Below are positions 1 through 7,284 of a DNA stretch of 10,357 nt, piece after piece. How positions within the stretch are numbered: the first letter of the stretch is position 1; the number at the start of each line of letters is the position of its first letter. Both the position numbers and the translations under genes were made by a program. The DNA comes from Firmicutes bacterium UBA5388 (GTDB lineage Bacteria; Bacillota; UBA4882; UBA10575), in assembly GCA_002409975.1 (NCBI GenBank), contig DHOO01000058.1:20068-30424 (forward strand), read 5' to 3'. Below the pieces are notes generated by a model that searched no databases, was not told the origin of the DNA, and saw only the letters and a list, made by a program, of their open reading frames with translations.

Positions 1-27
1 AACTAGGGCTATTTTCTGGGTAGTCGC

Positions 28-1341
28 TCACCCCAGTCCATTCCAAAGAGGAGATTTATTTTCTCTCTCTTCCACTAAGCTGAGCGCTAAAAAACCAAAA
101 CCTCCTAAGATACGAAGAATAGCACAAACAATGAAAGCCCATTGGAAGTTCATGATCTTAAGGAGAGAAACTCCAACTACTGGTGAAATTACAGTTGCGC
201 ACGTAATGGCCGTATTATAATAGGCAATATAAGAGGTTTTATTCATCTCTGGGGTAACTTCCAGTAGAGTATTAAAAAGAGCAAGGTTCACCCCAGAGAA
301 GATCCCCCCGGTTAAGAGGTTAAAAGCGGCGATGGTATAGAGATCATGGGAAAAGGCATAAACAGCCGGGACAATAAAGATGGAAATTGTGGAAAAAAAC
401 AGAGTTTTTAAATTCCCATGTTTTTCAATGAAATTAACCCAGAATTGATATCCGACTAATGAACCTCCGGTATTCATTAAGCTAAGGATACTTACCCAAA
501 CGTTATTGGCGCCTAAAACCTTAACCTGGTACCAGCTAAAAAGCGGCCAGGGAGTTTGCCATGCGAAATAGAAAAAAAGTGAAACTAAAGTGTACTGAAG
601 GAAACGGGTTTCCGAGAAGATATCTTTAATTGTGATTGAGAAGGAAGAAGAGGTATCTGTCAAAGGGGTCTCGGTTTCTTCAGGAAGATCATCCGGTTCT
701 TCTATTAAATTGAAAATACGGAGTTCAAGAAGGGCGATAAAAAAAGCTAAAGCAAACATTAACTGGTAGCCGAAAGGAAATGGTAAACGATCAAGAAGTA
801 GTCCTACAATAAAGGTGAGTGAAGTCCCCACCAGGTTCATCATTCGGTTACGGGAGGCAAAAGCAGTTGCTCGGTAACTAGGAGGGATAATTCGGGAAAT
901 AAAAGATTGCCAAGCAAGATTAGCAATGGCGCCAGGAAAATTCATCACAGCAATTAGAATTACAAGCACCATGGGGCGAAGGGAAGGAGAGAAAAAGGGA
1001 ATTGAGACCAAAGTAAGATAAAAGAAGCGGTGGGCAAACATAAAAAGCAGGGTTAGTCGCTTTTTTTTCTTCTTTCTGTCAATATATTTGGCGCTGGGGA
1101 TCATTACGAAAAGGCTGACGATGGCCGGCGCTGATGATAGTAGGGCGATGTGCATGGTGGAGGCGTCTAATTTCATCGCAAAAATACTCAGGAAGGGGTT
1201 AACCATATTTACAGCCGCGATGCTAAAAATACCGTGGAAAATATTAATGCGGATGTTTTCCTCTATGCGCTGTTCAGAAAGGTTTGTTTTCATAAAATTA
1301 GGGCGACGGAAGCGTTGAAAAAACCTTAGAATTTTTGGCAT
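28..1341 (-). CDS. MFS-family permease, 12 predicted membrane helices
   Basis: A 437-residue integral membrane protein, probably a major facilitator superfamily transporter; the substrate cannot be told from sequence. About twelve hydrophobic segments fall into two halves. They are separated by an acidic, Ser/Thr-rich cytoplasmic loop at about residues 212-240 that includes EEPDDLPEETETP. The loop between helices 2 and 3 (residues 82-96, SAKYIDRKKKKKRL) holds an Asp-Arg followed by a Lys run, in the place of MFS motif A. The start at 1341 is chosen because a GGGGGG Shine-Dalgarno (1349-1354, minus strand) sits 7 nt upstream. The next in-frame Met (residue 17) has no such site. The TGA stop is at 28-30. 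The gene is transcribed away from the rest of the window, so it is probably not functionally tied to it. A weak minus-strand promoter candidate (TTTACA, 15 nt, TATACC) lies about 20-50 bp upstream. MFS membership is fairly sure; the role is unknown. Confidence 0.85.
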   Translation of the reverse strand: MPKILRFFQRFRRPNFMKTNLSEQRIEENIRINIFHGIFSIAAVNMVNPFLSIFAMKLDASTMHIALLSSAPAIVSLFVMIPSAKYIDRKKKKKRLTLLFMFAHRFFYLTLVSIPFFSPSLRPMVLVILIAVMNFPGAIANLAWQSFISRIIPPSYRATAFASRNRMMNLVGTSLTFIVGLLLDRLPFPFGYQLMFALAFFIALLELRIFNLIEEPDDLPEETETPLTDTSSSFSITIKDIFSETRFLQYTLVSLFFYFAWQTPWPLFSWYQVKVLGANNVWVSILSLMNTGGSLVGYQFWVNFIEKHGNLKTLFFSTISIFIVPAVYAFSHDLYTIAAFNLLTGGIFSGVNLALFNTLLEVTPEMNKTSYIAYYNTAITCATVISPVVGVSLLKIMNFQWAFIVCAILRILGGFGFLALSLVEERENKSPLWNGLG

Positions 1342-1410
1342 GAATTAGCCCCCCAGATATATTTTGGTATAAGATTGCTTTGGTAATGTAAAGAATATTT
1401 GTATTTCTTA

Positions 1411-1419
1411 TGGTATAAT
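1411..1419 (+). promoter_or_regulatory. Extended -10 promoter candidate in the divergent region
   Basis: The sequence reads TGG-TATAAT, a perfect extended -10 element (TGn plus TATAAT). No good -35 box stands 16-18 bp upstream (AAGAAT), which is tolerated in extended -10 promoters. Transcription would begin near 1426 and give a leader of about 137 nt before the small gene at 1563. The leader has small hairpins at 1421-1435 (CTGCA/TGCAG) and 1484-1499 (CCAGAT/ATCTGG). A second, weaker -10 (TATACT) lies nearer the gene without a convincing -35. Confidence 0.4.
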
Positions 1420-1562
1420 CCTGCATATTTTGCAGAATTTTATATTTTATTTTAGTAAAAGTAAAGAAATTTAAGCAGTATTTCCAGATCTTTATCTGGT
1501 TAAACCTTGCTCCTTACAGGTTATACTACTTTTAGGTTGGTTAAGATCAAGGGGGTGGTCGG

Positions 1563-1772
1563 ATGAACCGCAGGTTTCGCAGACTACTAACGGGAGGTCT
1601 CTTAGGGGCTATTGCTAGTGTAGTAGTAGGTTTAGGGAGAAAAAGAACGCGAACCATGAAAAGAAGATCTTTCTATGAAAAAGCAGGCTATCCTATACGT
1701 GCAGTCATTGGACAGCTCAGTAGAGTTGGCTTACTGGGAAAGTGGTGGCCGTCTAGAAGACGGGTTAAATAA
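1563..1772 (+). CDS. Small, strongly basic protein with one hydrophobic segment
   Basis: A 69-residue protein that I do not recognise. It begins with a basic stretch (NRRFRR), then a hydrophobic and glycine-rich segment at residues 8-25 that could span the membrane. A long cationic region follows (RKRTRTMKRR at 26-35, SRRRVK at the C-terminus). I count 19 Lys/Arg against one Glu. The start ATG is supported by a G-rich Shine-Dalgarno (GGGGGTGG) a few nt upstream. The gene stands alone between the divergent promoter region and the terminator at 1796-1819, so it seems to be its own transcription unit. It could be a small membrane-anchored protein whose cationic tail binds phospholipid head groups, RNA or DNA; this is inference from composition only. 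The good ribosome-binding site and the terminator 24 bp downstream argue that it is a real gene. Confidence 0.65.
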   Translation: MNRRFRRLLTGGLLGAIASVVVGLGRKRTRTMKRRSFYEKAGYPIRAVIGQLSRVGLLGKWWPSRRRVK

Positions 1773-1795
1773 GTTTTTATCATGGTAAATTAAGG

Positions 1796-1819
1796 TAAAA
1801 TGGCCTCATGGCCATTTTA
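1796..1819 (+). terminator. Intrinsic terminator of the 69-residue gene
   Basis: The arms TAAAATGGCC (1796-1805) and GGCCATTTTA (1810-1819) form a perfect 10-bp stem around a TCAT loop, followed by a T-rich run (TTCTT). It lies 24 bp after the stop at 1772 and should end that transcript before the inverted repeat at 1872. Confidence 0.8.
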
Positions 1820-1871
1820 TTCTTAATTTAAGGAATTGCATAATTCAATTATTTAAGATTTAACCACATAT

Positions 1872-1956
1872 CTGATTTCGTGACTATTCGATCAGGGGAA
1901 ACGCTATCGCAGGCTTTCACGATTTCCCCTGGTGTCTATAGATGTCACGAATTCAG
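1872..1956. repeat. Nested imperfect inverted repeat, unassigned
   Basis: Outer arms CTGATTTCGTGAC (1872-1884) and GTCACGAATTCAG (1944-1956) are complementary at 12 of 13 positions. Pairing extends inward by CTAT/ATAG (1884-1887 with 1938-1941) across a 2-nt bulge. Inside lies a second stem, CAGGGGAAA (1893-1901) with TTTCCCCTG (1923-1931), enclosing a 21-nt loop. The whole forms a roughly 85-nt two-tier hairpin in the 249-bp gap between the small gene's stop and the AI-2E-family gene. It has no T-run, so it is not a simple terminator. It matches no riboswitch or T-box that I recognise. It could be a structured 5' leader, a small non-coding RNA, or a miniature repeat element. Confidence 0.6.
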
Positions 1957-2021
1957 ATTAATATATTGATAATCCCCCCAATTATGGAATTTCTTCAAAT
2001 AATAGATGGGAAGAGAGGACG

Positions 2022-3050
2022 ATGGGACGTAAAATTCAACCCATGATTATCCTTACAATCGTACTGCTTCTGTTTGTGGGAGCTTTAATATTTTTTCCTC
2101 GAGTAATTATTACTTTTTTTCTTGCGTTCTTTCTAGCATTTCTGTTGGAACCCTTAGTAAAATGGTTTGAAAACAAAGGAGCCACACGGAGCGCAGCGGT
2201 GGTTACCGTCTTTTTCTTATTATTAGTTTTCAGTACAGTTTTGGTAGTAGTTTTCTTTCCGGGATTAGCTGCGGATTTAAATAAAGCAGTGACTAAACTC
2301 CCGATTTATGTTAGTGATATCCAAAAATGGTTCTCAAAATTAAATAAAGAGTATAAAAGATTCAGTTTACCTCAGAATATTAGGGATGTGATTGATGAGG
2401 CTCTACTTAGAGGTGAAGAATTCCTCCGTCTGTTTCTTTTGCGCCTGGCTTCTTTATTGCCCTCTTTTTTCTCGCAAATATTGTTTCTGTTTCTTGTTCC
2501 GGTGCTTGCGTATTATTTTAGTAGAGATATGGAAAAACTCAAGAAGCTTATTTTTACTTGGAGTAAACAGTTATTCCGAGAGGAACAAGAGGTGGTTTTA
2601 GAAGTGATTAAGGTAGTTACGAGCTACTTGCGAGCGCAGGCTTTTTCTTCTTTATTAGTGGGGATTATGCTTACAGTGGGGCTGCTTTTCCTTCAGGTTG
2701 ATTTAGCTATTTTGATTGGAGTTTTAGCGGGAATTTTCAATATCATTCCTTATTTTGGACCGGTACTGGGAGCTATTCCTGCTGTCTTACTTGCGGCTCA
2801 AATTCGTTTGTGGAAAGCACTTTATGTGATTCTTCTTTTTTTCATAGTTAATCAATTGGAAACAGTAGTGATTTTTCCAAGAATTATTGGGGGAAAACTG
2901 GGATTACATCCTCTAGGGGTAATTTTTTTATTGCTAATCGGAGGTGAGTTGTTTGGGTTTGGCGGAATTGTTTTTGCGGTTCCAATCGGCGCGGTTTTAC
3001 AAGTAATATTTAAATATTATTGGAAAAAAAGGGTTATTGACCGCGAGTAG
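2022..3050 (+). CDS. AI-2E transporter / PerM family membrane protein
   Basis: A 342-residue polytopic protein of the AI-2E/PerM/YtvI family, near the usual family length. It has two hydrophobic segments at the N-terminus (about 8-42) and another at about 58-80. A soluble, amphipathic central region follows at about 82-140, then a C-terminal membrane block. Family hallmarks are visible: the LRAQ element (203-206), the IPYFGP motif (242-247), and the stretch from NQLE (277) through PRIIGGKLGLHP and on to GIVFAVP near 332. Members have been linked to autoinducer-2 export, ion antiport or sporulation functions, and the substrate here is not knowable. A purine-rich AGAGGA lies just before the ATG; spacing is short but no better in-frame start exists. 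In Bacillota this family often sits upstream of alaS, which is absent here. A separate promoter begins directly after the stop, so this gene may be its own unit. Confidence 0.88.
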   Translation: MGRKIQPMIILTIVLLLFVGALIFFPRVIITFFLAFFLAFLLEPLVKWFENKGATRSAAVVTVFFLLLVFSTVLVVVFFPGLAADLNKAVTKLPIYVSDIQKWFSKLNKEYKRFSLPQNIRDVIDEALLRGEEFLRLFLLRLASLLPSFFSQILFLFLVPVLAYYFSRDMEKLKKLIFTWSKQLFREEQEVVLEVIKVVTSYLRAQAFSSLLVGIMLTVGLLFLQVDLAILIGVLAGIFNIIPYFGPVLGAIPAVLLAAQIRLWKALYVILLFFIVNQLETVVIFPRIIGGKLGLHPLGVIFLLLIGGELFGFGGIVFAVPIGAVLQVIFKYYWKKRVIDRE

Positions 3051-3051
3051 A

Positions 3052-3081
3052 TTGACAGTCAAGGAATAGTTAAGATATGAT
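3052..3081 (+). promoter_or_regulatory. SigA-type promoter of the three-gene run starting at 3118
   Basis: A perfect -35 TTGACA (3052-3057) is followed after 18 bp by TATGAT (3076-3081), a 5-of-6 match to the -10 consensus. Transcription would start about 3088, some 30 nt before the GTG at 3118. The -35 is embedded in an inverted repeat (TTGAC-A-GTCAA, 3052-3062) and the -10 in a 10-bp palindrome (TATGATCATA, 3076-3085). Either could be a repressor site, but this is unproven. Confidence 0.65.
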
Positions 3082-3117
3082 CATAATGAAGTGGTAAATA
3101 CTACGGAGGATTGATCC

Positions 3118-5142
3118 GTGAAGAAGAGCTGTTACTTTTTGTTTTTACTGATGATGCTGTTTCTTTTTTCTCCGGCAGAAGCGTACTCTGACAGTACTCA
3201 GAAAGAGAAACTTATTTTTATTAATCTTACGCGGATTGACTATTCAGACTTAACAGCGTGCCTTTACCCCAATATTAAGTATCTCTTAGAAAATGGGGGA
3301 GTAGGTCTGGTTTCAACTCGGGTTCAAGGGAAACTAACTCCGGAAAAGGTTTATTCCGCAATTGGCTCTGTTTCTTCTCCGATGGCTGTAAATACTTATA
3401 CTACTAACGGGCTGATTGGCTTGGCTTTACACCAAGAGGGAAAGAAAACAGCGGTCTTAGGAAACGCTGATTTACCATGGCAGATAAACAGGGCAGCCAG
3501 GATAATGGTTGCCGACGACCAAGGAGAGGTCGATCAGGAGATTGCCGGCTCGGAAATTCTAAGATTTGATCCTCAGTTCCCTTTTGGCTATTGTACAGAT
3601 TATCAACAGCTCTTTATTCAATTACAGAGGTTGTTACCTGAGACTCACCTGACGCTTATTGAGATCGGAGACTTCGAGAGGTTAGAAGGTTATCGAAGCA
3701 TGCTCTCAGACCAACGTTTGAATTTACTAAGAAAACGAAGTTTACAGCGGCTTGATGCTTTTTTAGGGAAAATCATTGAAGAAACCCCTGAGGGGACTAA
3801 TATTCTTGTTTTTTCCGCCTCCCCCTCCGCTTCTCAGGAGGTGATCAATAACAGTTTCCTTCCACTTATTATTTACCAAAAAAAGGGGAAGCCGGGACTC
3901 CTTTCATCTATATCCACTCGGGAAAAAGGGCTGTTGACGATTGGAGATTTAACTACTTTTATTTTGGACTATTTAAAACTTTTAGGCAAAAAAGCTCGGT
4001 TCTCAGTAATGATTGAAAAGGGCGACTGGCGGGAACTTACTGAAAAAAGCGATTATTGGCTTACTAATCTAGCCCAAAGAAAGGTAATTCTTCGAGTTTA
4101 TGTTTATCTGCTCATTGGTTTTCTAACGTTATCCACTCTTTTACCTTTTACTTCCGGGCTGAAAGTTGTTTGTTATACTAAAGAAATCCTTCCGCTGTTT
4201 GCGGTTTTTCCGCTTAGTTTACTGTTAATAGCTCCTTTTAGAATCGAAAACTTAAATCTGATCTCGATCCTTCTTTTTTTAATAACGATTGGAATTTGGA
4301 TTTTTTATAAAAAGATATTTAAAACCTCGCTCCGGGCTTACCAGGGGCTCTTAATAACAACTTCCCTGGTAATCTTCTTCGATTTGTTGATAGGATCGGA
4401 ATTGATGCGGAATTCTCTCTTAGGACCAAGTCCGGCCTTAGGTATCCGTTTTTATGGATTAGGTAATGAATATCTTGGGATCTTATTGGGTTCATTTCTG
4501 GTGGGTACAACTGCGATGTTCACCAGTACCGCTGGGCGGAAATGGATTGGACTAATTATGGGGGCTTGTTCTTTGTTAATATTTTCGCCGTTTGGAGGGT
4601 CGAATTTTGGGGGAGGGGTCTCCGCCGGCTTTGCTTCATTTCTAGTCTGTCGTAAGCTTAAAGACAAAAAGGAAGCCAAGTATAGTTTATTTCTTTTTTT
4701 CTTGTTGTTATGCTCTGGCTTATTAATTATTCTCTTAAAACCTGGTTTTAAAGGAAAAACCCATATTGACGATGCTGTTCAACTGTTAACCGCTGGGCGT
4801 TGGGGTTTACTCTTGGAAATTGCGATCAGGAAATTACAAATGAATCTAATGTTAATCAACTACAATCTTTGGGTCAAGATTCTTTTACTGGTTTTTATTC
4901 TTTTATATATTTTTATGAAGTTAGCAGGAAAATCGCAACTATTTACCAAAATTAAGGATGAGTGGTATTGGCCGGGAATAGCAATTACGGTTGATAGTGG
5001 CCTAGTAGCCTTACTGATTAATGATTCAGGAATTATCGTGGTTGGCACTTTATTACTTTATCCATTGATCTTACTATTATATATTTTGGGAACACAGGAG
5101 ATGAAAAATCTTTTTTCAGATTTAAGGAATTGTCATAATTGA
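3118..5142 (+). CDS. Secreted-domain plus polytopic membrane protein, possible degenerate AlkP-like ectodomain
   Basis: A 674-residue protein of unknown function. Residues 1-22 are a signal peptide ending SPAEA. Residues 30-320 form an extracytoplasmic alpha/beta domain. Its opening strand (KLIFINL), the later VLGNAD, and the strand NILVFSAS (228-235) recall the core strands of alkaline-phosphatase-superfamily domains. The Asp/His metal ligands expected after such strands are not evident, for example ASPS where Asp-His-Gly would be expected. From about 325 there are roughly ten hydrophobic segments. Membrane-half motifs are FYGLGNEY (445-452), GGSNFGGG (493-500) and INDSG (634-638). I recall similar GxGNE and NDSG elements in uncharacterised actinobacterial and clostridial membrane proteins; this is from memory. 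The GTG start has a GGAGG site 8 nt upstream (3105-3109). It leads an apparent operon and ends 36 bp before the baseplate-J-like gene. It may act on or move an envelope polymer or lipid, but that is inference. Confidence 0.75.
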   Translation: MKKSCYFLFLLMMLFLFSPAEAYSDSTQKEKLIFINLTRIDYSDLTACLYPNIKYLLENGGVGLVSTRVQGKLTPEKVYSAIGSVSSPMAVNTYTTNGLIGLALHQEGKKTAVLGNADLPWQINRAARIMVADDQGEVDQEIAGSEILRFDPQFPFGYCTDYQQLFIQLQRLLPETHLTLIEIGDFERLEGYRSMLSDQRLNLLRKRSLQRLDAFLGKIIEETPEGTNILVFSASPSASQEVINNSFLPLIIYQKKGKPGLLSSISTREKGLLTIGDLTTFILDYLKLLGKKARFSVMIEKGDWRELTEKSDYWLTNLAQRKVILRVYVYLLIGFLTLSTLLPFTSGLKVVCYTKEILPLFAVFPLSLLLIAPFRIENLNLISILLFLITIGIWIFYKKIFKTSLRAYQGLLITTSLVIFFDLLIGSELMRNSLLGPSPALGIRFYGLGNEYLGILLGSFLVGTTAMFTSTAGRKWIGLIMGACSLLIFSPFGGSNFGGGVSAGFASFLVCRKLKDKKEAKYSLFLFFLLLCSGLLIILLKPGFKGKTHIDDAVQLLTAGRWGLLLEIAIRKLQMNLMLINYNLWVKILLLVFILLYIFMKLAGKSQLFTKIKDEWYWPGIAITVDSGLVALLINDSGIIVVGTLLLYPLILLLYILGTQEMKNLFSDLRNCHN

Positions 5143-5178
5143 TGACTATGAAAGCTGTCCGGAGGAAGGTGTGTTGCA

Positions 5179-6693
5179 GTGGCAAGAACCGATGTCATCC
5201 CTGTAGAAAAAGATGAGACTATTCAGGGGTTAATAAAAAAAGTGCGGGATTGTCTTAGCGCTAGGGTAATAATTTTTTCTGATACTCGGGTTTCATTTCT
5301 AAGAAATGAGATTAATCTGCGCCTCTTAAAGTATTATAGTGAAGAAGAGGATAAAGAAATAATTTTAGTAATAAAAGATCGAACTGTAAAAAGGCTAGCA
5401 AAAAGGTTGGGGATACAAGTAGATGAAAGGTTACAACAAGAGGAACCTGGTTTTTACCAAAACCAACTACCTATTCAACTTGAGGAGCTAGCGACAGAAG
5501 CCCTTTCTGCAGGTGAAGAGGAACCTCCCCCGGTGTTACCCCATTCCTCTGGCGGACGATTACTGATAGCTTTAGTTTTTACCTTCTTTAGTTTAGTAGC
5601 TGCAGCCTATTTTCTACTTAGACCCAAAATAAATATTATTATTCATCCAACCTCAAAAGAACATGTATTCAGTACTAGGGGCACTGTTGGAATAGGATTT
5701 AACGAACGGGAAACGCTTAAAGGGGTTCTTCCCTTAAAGTTAGTTGAAAAAGAAGATGAATTAACCGTTTCTATTTCTACTACTGGACGTAAAAGGGTAG
5801 GTTACTTGGCGGCTAAAGGGATGGTCATCTTTATAAATAGTGGCAATAACCCAATTATTGTTCCAAAAGGAACAGTAGTTTCTACTAAAGGGGGATTAAG
5901 TTTTATAACAAATAAACCGGTAGTAGTGCCGAAAAAAAATACTAAATATGAGATGGGGGTTCCAACTGGAGAAACATACGGACAGGCAGAAGTAGAAGTG
6001 GAAGCTACAGAAAAAGGGACTAGTGGAAATATAGAAAAGCAGATGATCTCTAAAATTGAGGGCCACTTAGCCAATACTTTACATGTAGTCAATTTTAAAA
6101 GTTTCACTTCGGGAGAAGATAAATTTGTCCCTGTGGTGGAGGAGAAAGATATTCTCCGGGCTGAGGAGGAAGCTAAGCGTCAGTTGGAATTAAGGGCTGA
6201 AGAAGAAGTAAGAGGGATGGTAGAAGAAGGATATATGCTGCTACCGGAGTTAATTCAAACCGAGGTAGGTAAGACTAGGCCGGAACAACCGCTCGGGACA
6301 GAAAGTAGTATCGTGAGTGTGAAGCTATCTTATAAGTTAAGAACAGCATTGCTCAACAAAACTCACCTTTATAAATGGTTAGAGCATAATCTATATCAAA
6401 CTCTACCTGCTGGTTTTCTCCCAGTTTCAAATGAAATATCTTGCCGTGGGATCAAGGTAAATGGTAATCTGAAACAAGCGGAGATTTCCGTGTTGGCCGT
6501 GGCTAAAGTTCGAGGGAAAATTGATCGACAAAAGGTGTTCCGAGCAGTGGCAGGTAAACCTTTGCTCCAAGCTAAAGAGATTCTAGCTACCTTTCCAGAG
6601 ATCGGGGTGGTAGAATTCTCCACAAATAACAGAGTGGAACGGATTCCTAATCAAATTTTCCAGGTACGGTTGATTATCCCTTCAGAAAAGTAA
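5179..6693 (+). CDS. Single-pass membrane protein with baseplate-J-like outer domain
   Basis: A 504-residue protein in three parts. Residues 1-110 are a predicted cytoplasmic alpha/beta domain (RVIIFSD at 29-35, IILVIKD at 61-67, then KRLAKRLGIQV). An acidic, Pro-rich linker leads to one membrane helix at about 127-147. Residues 150-504 lie outside. Within them, about 200-325 resemble the baseplate J/gp47-type domain: GYLAAKGMVIFINSG, then VPKGTVVSTKGGLSFIT, then alternating strands. A charged helix at 327-351 (AEEEAKRQLELRAEEE) and a C-terminal beta-rich region follow. Membrane-anchored proteins of this type occur in chromosomes without phage tail genes, and none are present here. The GTG start is preceded by GGAGGAAGGTG (5161-5171), with AAGGTG 7 nt from the start. 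The stop overlaps the ribosome-binding site of ruvX, so the genes are probably co-expressed. The role is unknown; an envelope structural or scaffold function is plausible. Confidence 0.75.
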   Translation: MARTDVIPVEKDETIQGLIKKVRDCLSARVIIFSDTRVSFLRNEINLRLLKYYSEEEDKEIILVIKDRTVKRLAKRLGIQVDERLQQEEPGFYQNQLPIQLEELATEALSAGEEEPPPVLPHSSGGRLLIALVFTFFSLVAAAYFLLRPKINIIIHPTSKEHVFSTRGTVGIGFNERETLKGVLPLKLVEKEDELTVSISTTGRKRVGYLAAKGMVIFINSGNNPIIVPKGTVVSTKGGLSFITNKPVVVPKKNTKYEMGVPTGETYGQAEVEVEATEKGTSGNIEKQMISKIEGHLANTLHVVNFKSFTSGEDKFVPVVEEKDILRAEEEAKRQLELRAEEEVRGMVEEGYMLLPELIQTEVGKTRPEQPLGTESSIVSVKLSYKLRTALLNKTHLYKWLEHNLYQTLPAGFLPVSNEISCRGIKVNGNLKQAEISVLAVAKVRGKIDRQKVFRAVAGKPLLQAKEILATFPEIGVVEFSTNNRVERIPNQIFQVRLIIPSEK

Positions 6694-6704
6694 GGAGAAA
6701 AAAG

Positions 6705-7145
6705 GTGAGTGATTTTTTAACCCAACGTTTGATAGCGTTAGATGTAGGTGAGAAAAGAATAGGGATCGCAGTAAGTGATTCTCTGGGCATTACTGCTCAA
6801 GGAGTGGGGGTTTATAACCGCGTTTCCCTCAAAACCGATTTCACGTATTTAGCTGGACTTTTCCAAAAATATCAGTGTACCGGTTTAGTAATTGGGTTAC
6901 CCCGTCATATGAATGGAGAATTGGGACCAGAGGCCAATAAGATTATGAGCTTTGGTAAACGGTTGGGGAGGAACTGTGGAGTAGAGCCGATCTTTTGGGA
7001 TGAGAGACTTACCACTGTTCAGGCGGAGAAAGCTTTGCTCGAGGGTAATCTCTCCCGGAGCCGCCGCCGTCAGGTGATTGACCAATTAGCTGCGGTGTTG
7101 CTTCTTGATAATTATTTAAGTTTTCGCCAGACTAATCAGTCTTAA
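6705..7145 (+). CDS. ruvX: Putative pre-16S rRNA nuclease / Holliday junction resolvase RuvX (YqgF family)
   Basis: A 146-residue cytoplasmic RNase H-fold nuclease of normal family length. YqgF proteins process the 5' end of 16S rRNA, and some resolve Holliday junctions. Visible motifs are LDVGEKRIGIAVSD (12-25) with Asp13 as the first acidic residue, VIGLPRHMNGELG (62-74), WDERLTT (98-104), and the C-terminal IDQLAA with Asp126. These are the expected acidic positions of the active site. The GTG start has AAGGAG (6692-6697) 7 nt upstream, and this site overlaps the stop codon of the preceding gene, only 11 bp away. That suggests translational coupling. The following 139-bp gap to DUF1292 has no convincing terminator; a weak TATACT (7255-7260) lacks a good -35. 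Confidence 0.95.
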   Translation: MSDFLTQRLIALDVGEKRIGIAVSDSLGITAQGVGVYNRVSLKTDFTYLAGLFQKYQCTGLVIGLPRHMNGELGPEANKIMSFGKRLGRNCGVEPIFWDERLTTVQAEKALLEGNLSRSRRRQVIDQLAAVLLLDNYLSFRQTNQS

Positions 7146-7284
7146 CACCAAAAACGGTCATTAAATGATCATAACTCCTAACTTAAAAAATAAAATAAAA
7201 AAGGTAACTAAATTAGAAAATCTCTCTTGTAATCTTAAGAGGTTTGGGGGAGAATATACTCATAAAAACTAAGGAGGGTGAATA

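Noticed and set aside
1088..1318. A 76-codon plus-strand frame opposite the MFS gene
   Set aside because: It lies fully within the coding region of the MFS N-terminus and has no distinct support.
1421..1435. Hairpin CTGCA/TGCAG followed by T-rich sequence as a terminator
   Set aside because: The stem is only 5 bp and no plus-strand gene ends upstream of it.
1773..2021. A T-box or other known riboswitch upstream of the AI-2E-family gene
   Set aside because: No T-box consensus, no competing terminator/antiterminator pair with a T-run, and no aminoacyl-tRNA synthetase gene follows.
5802..6107. A 101-codon minus-strand frame inside the baseplate-J-like gene
   Set aside because: It lies fully opposite a well-supported gene with its own Shine-Dalgarno and domain pattern; antisense frames of this length are common by chance.
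5179..6693. A prophage or phage-tail-like island based on the baseplate-J-like domain
   Set aside because: No other tail, capsid, integrase or lysis genes are present; the protein has a membrane anchor and sits among housekeeping genes.
7146..7284. A terminator or strong promoter between ruvX and the DUF1292 gene
   Set aside because: The only stem (GGTCAT/ATGATC near 7155-7170) is 6 bp with a wobble pair and no T-run, and the TATACT at 7255-7260 has no -35 at proper spacing.
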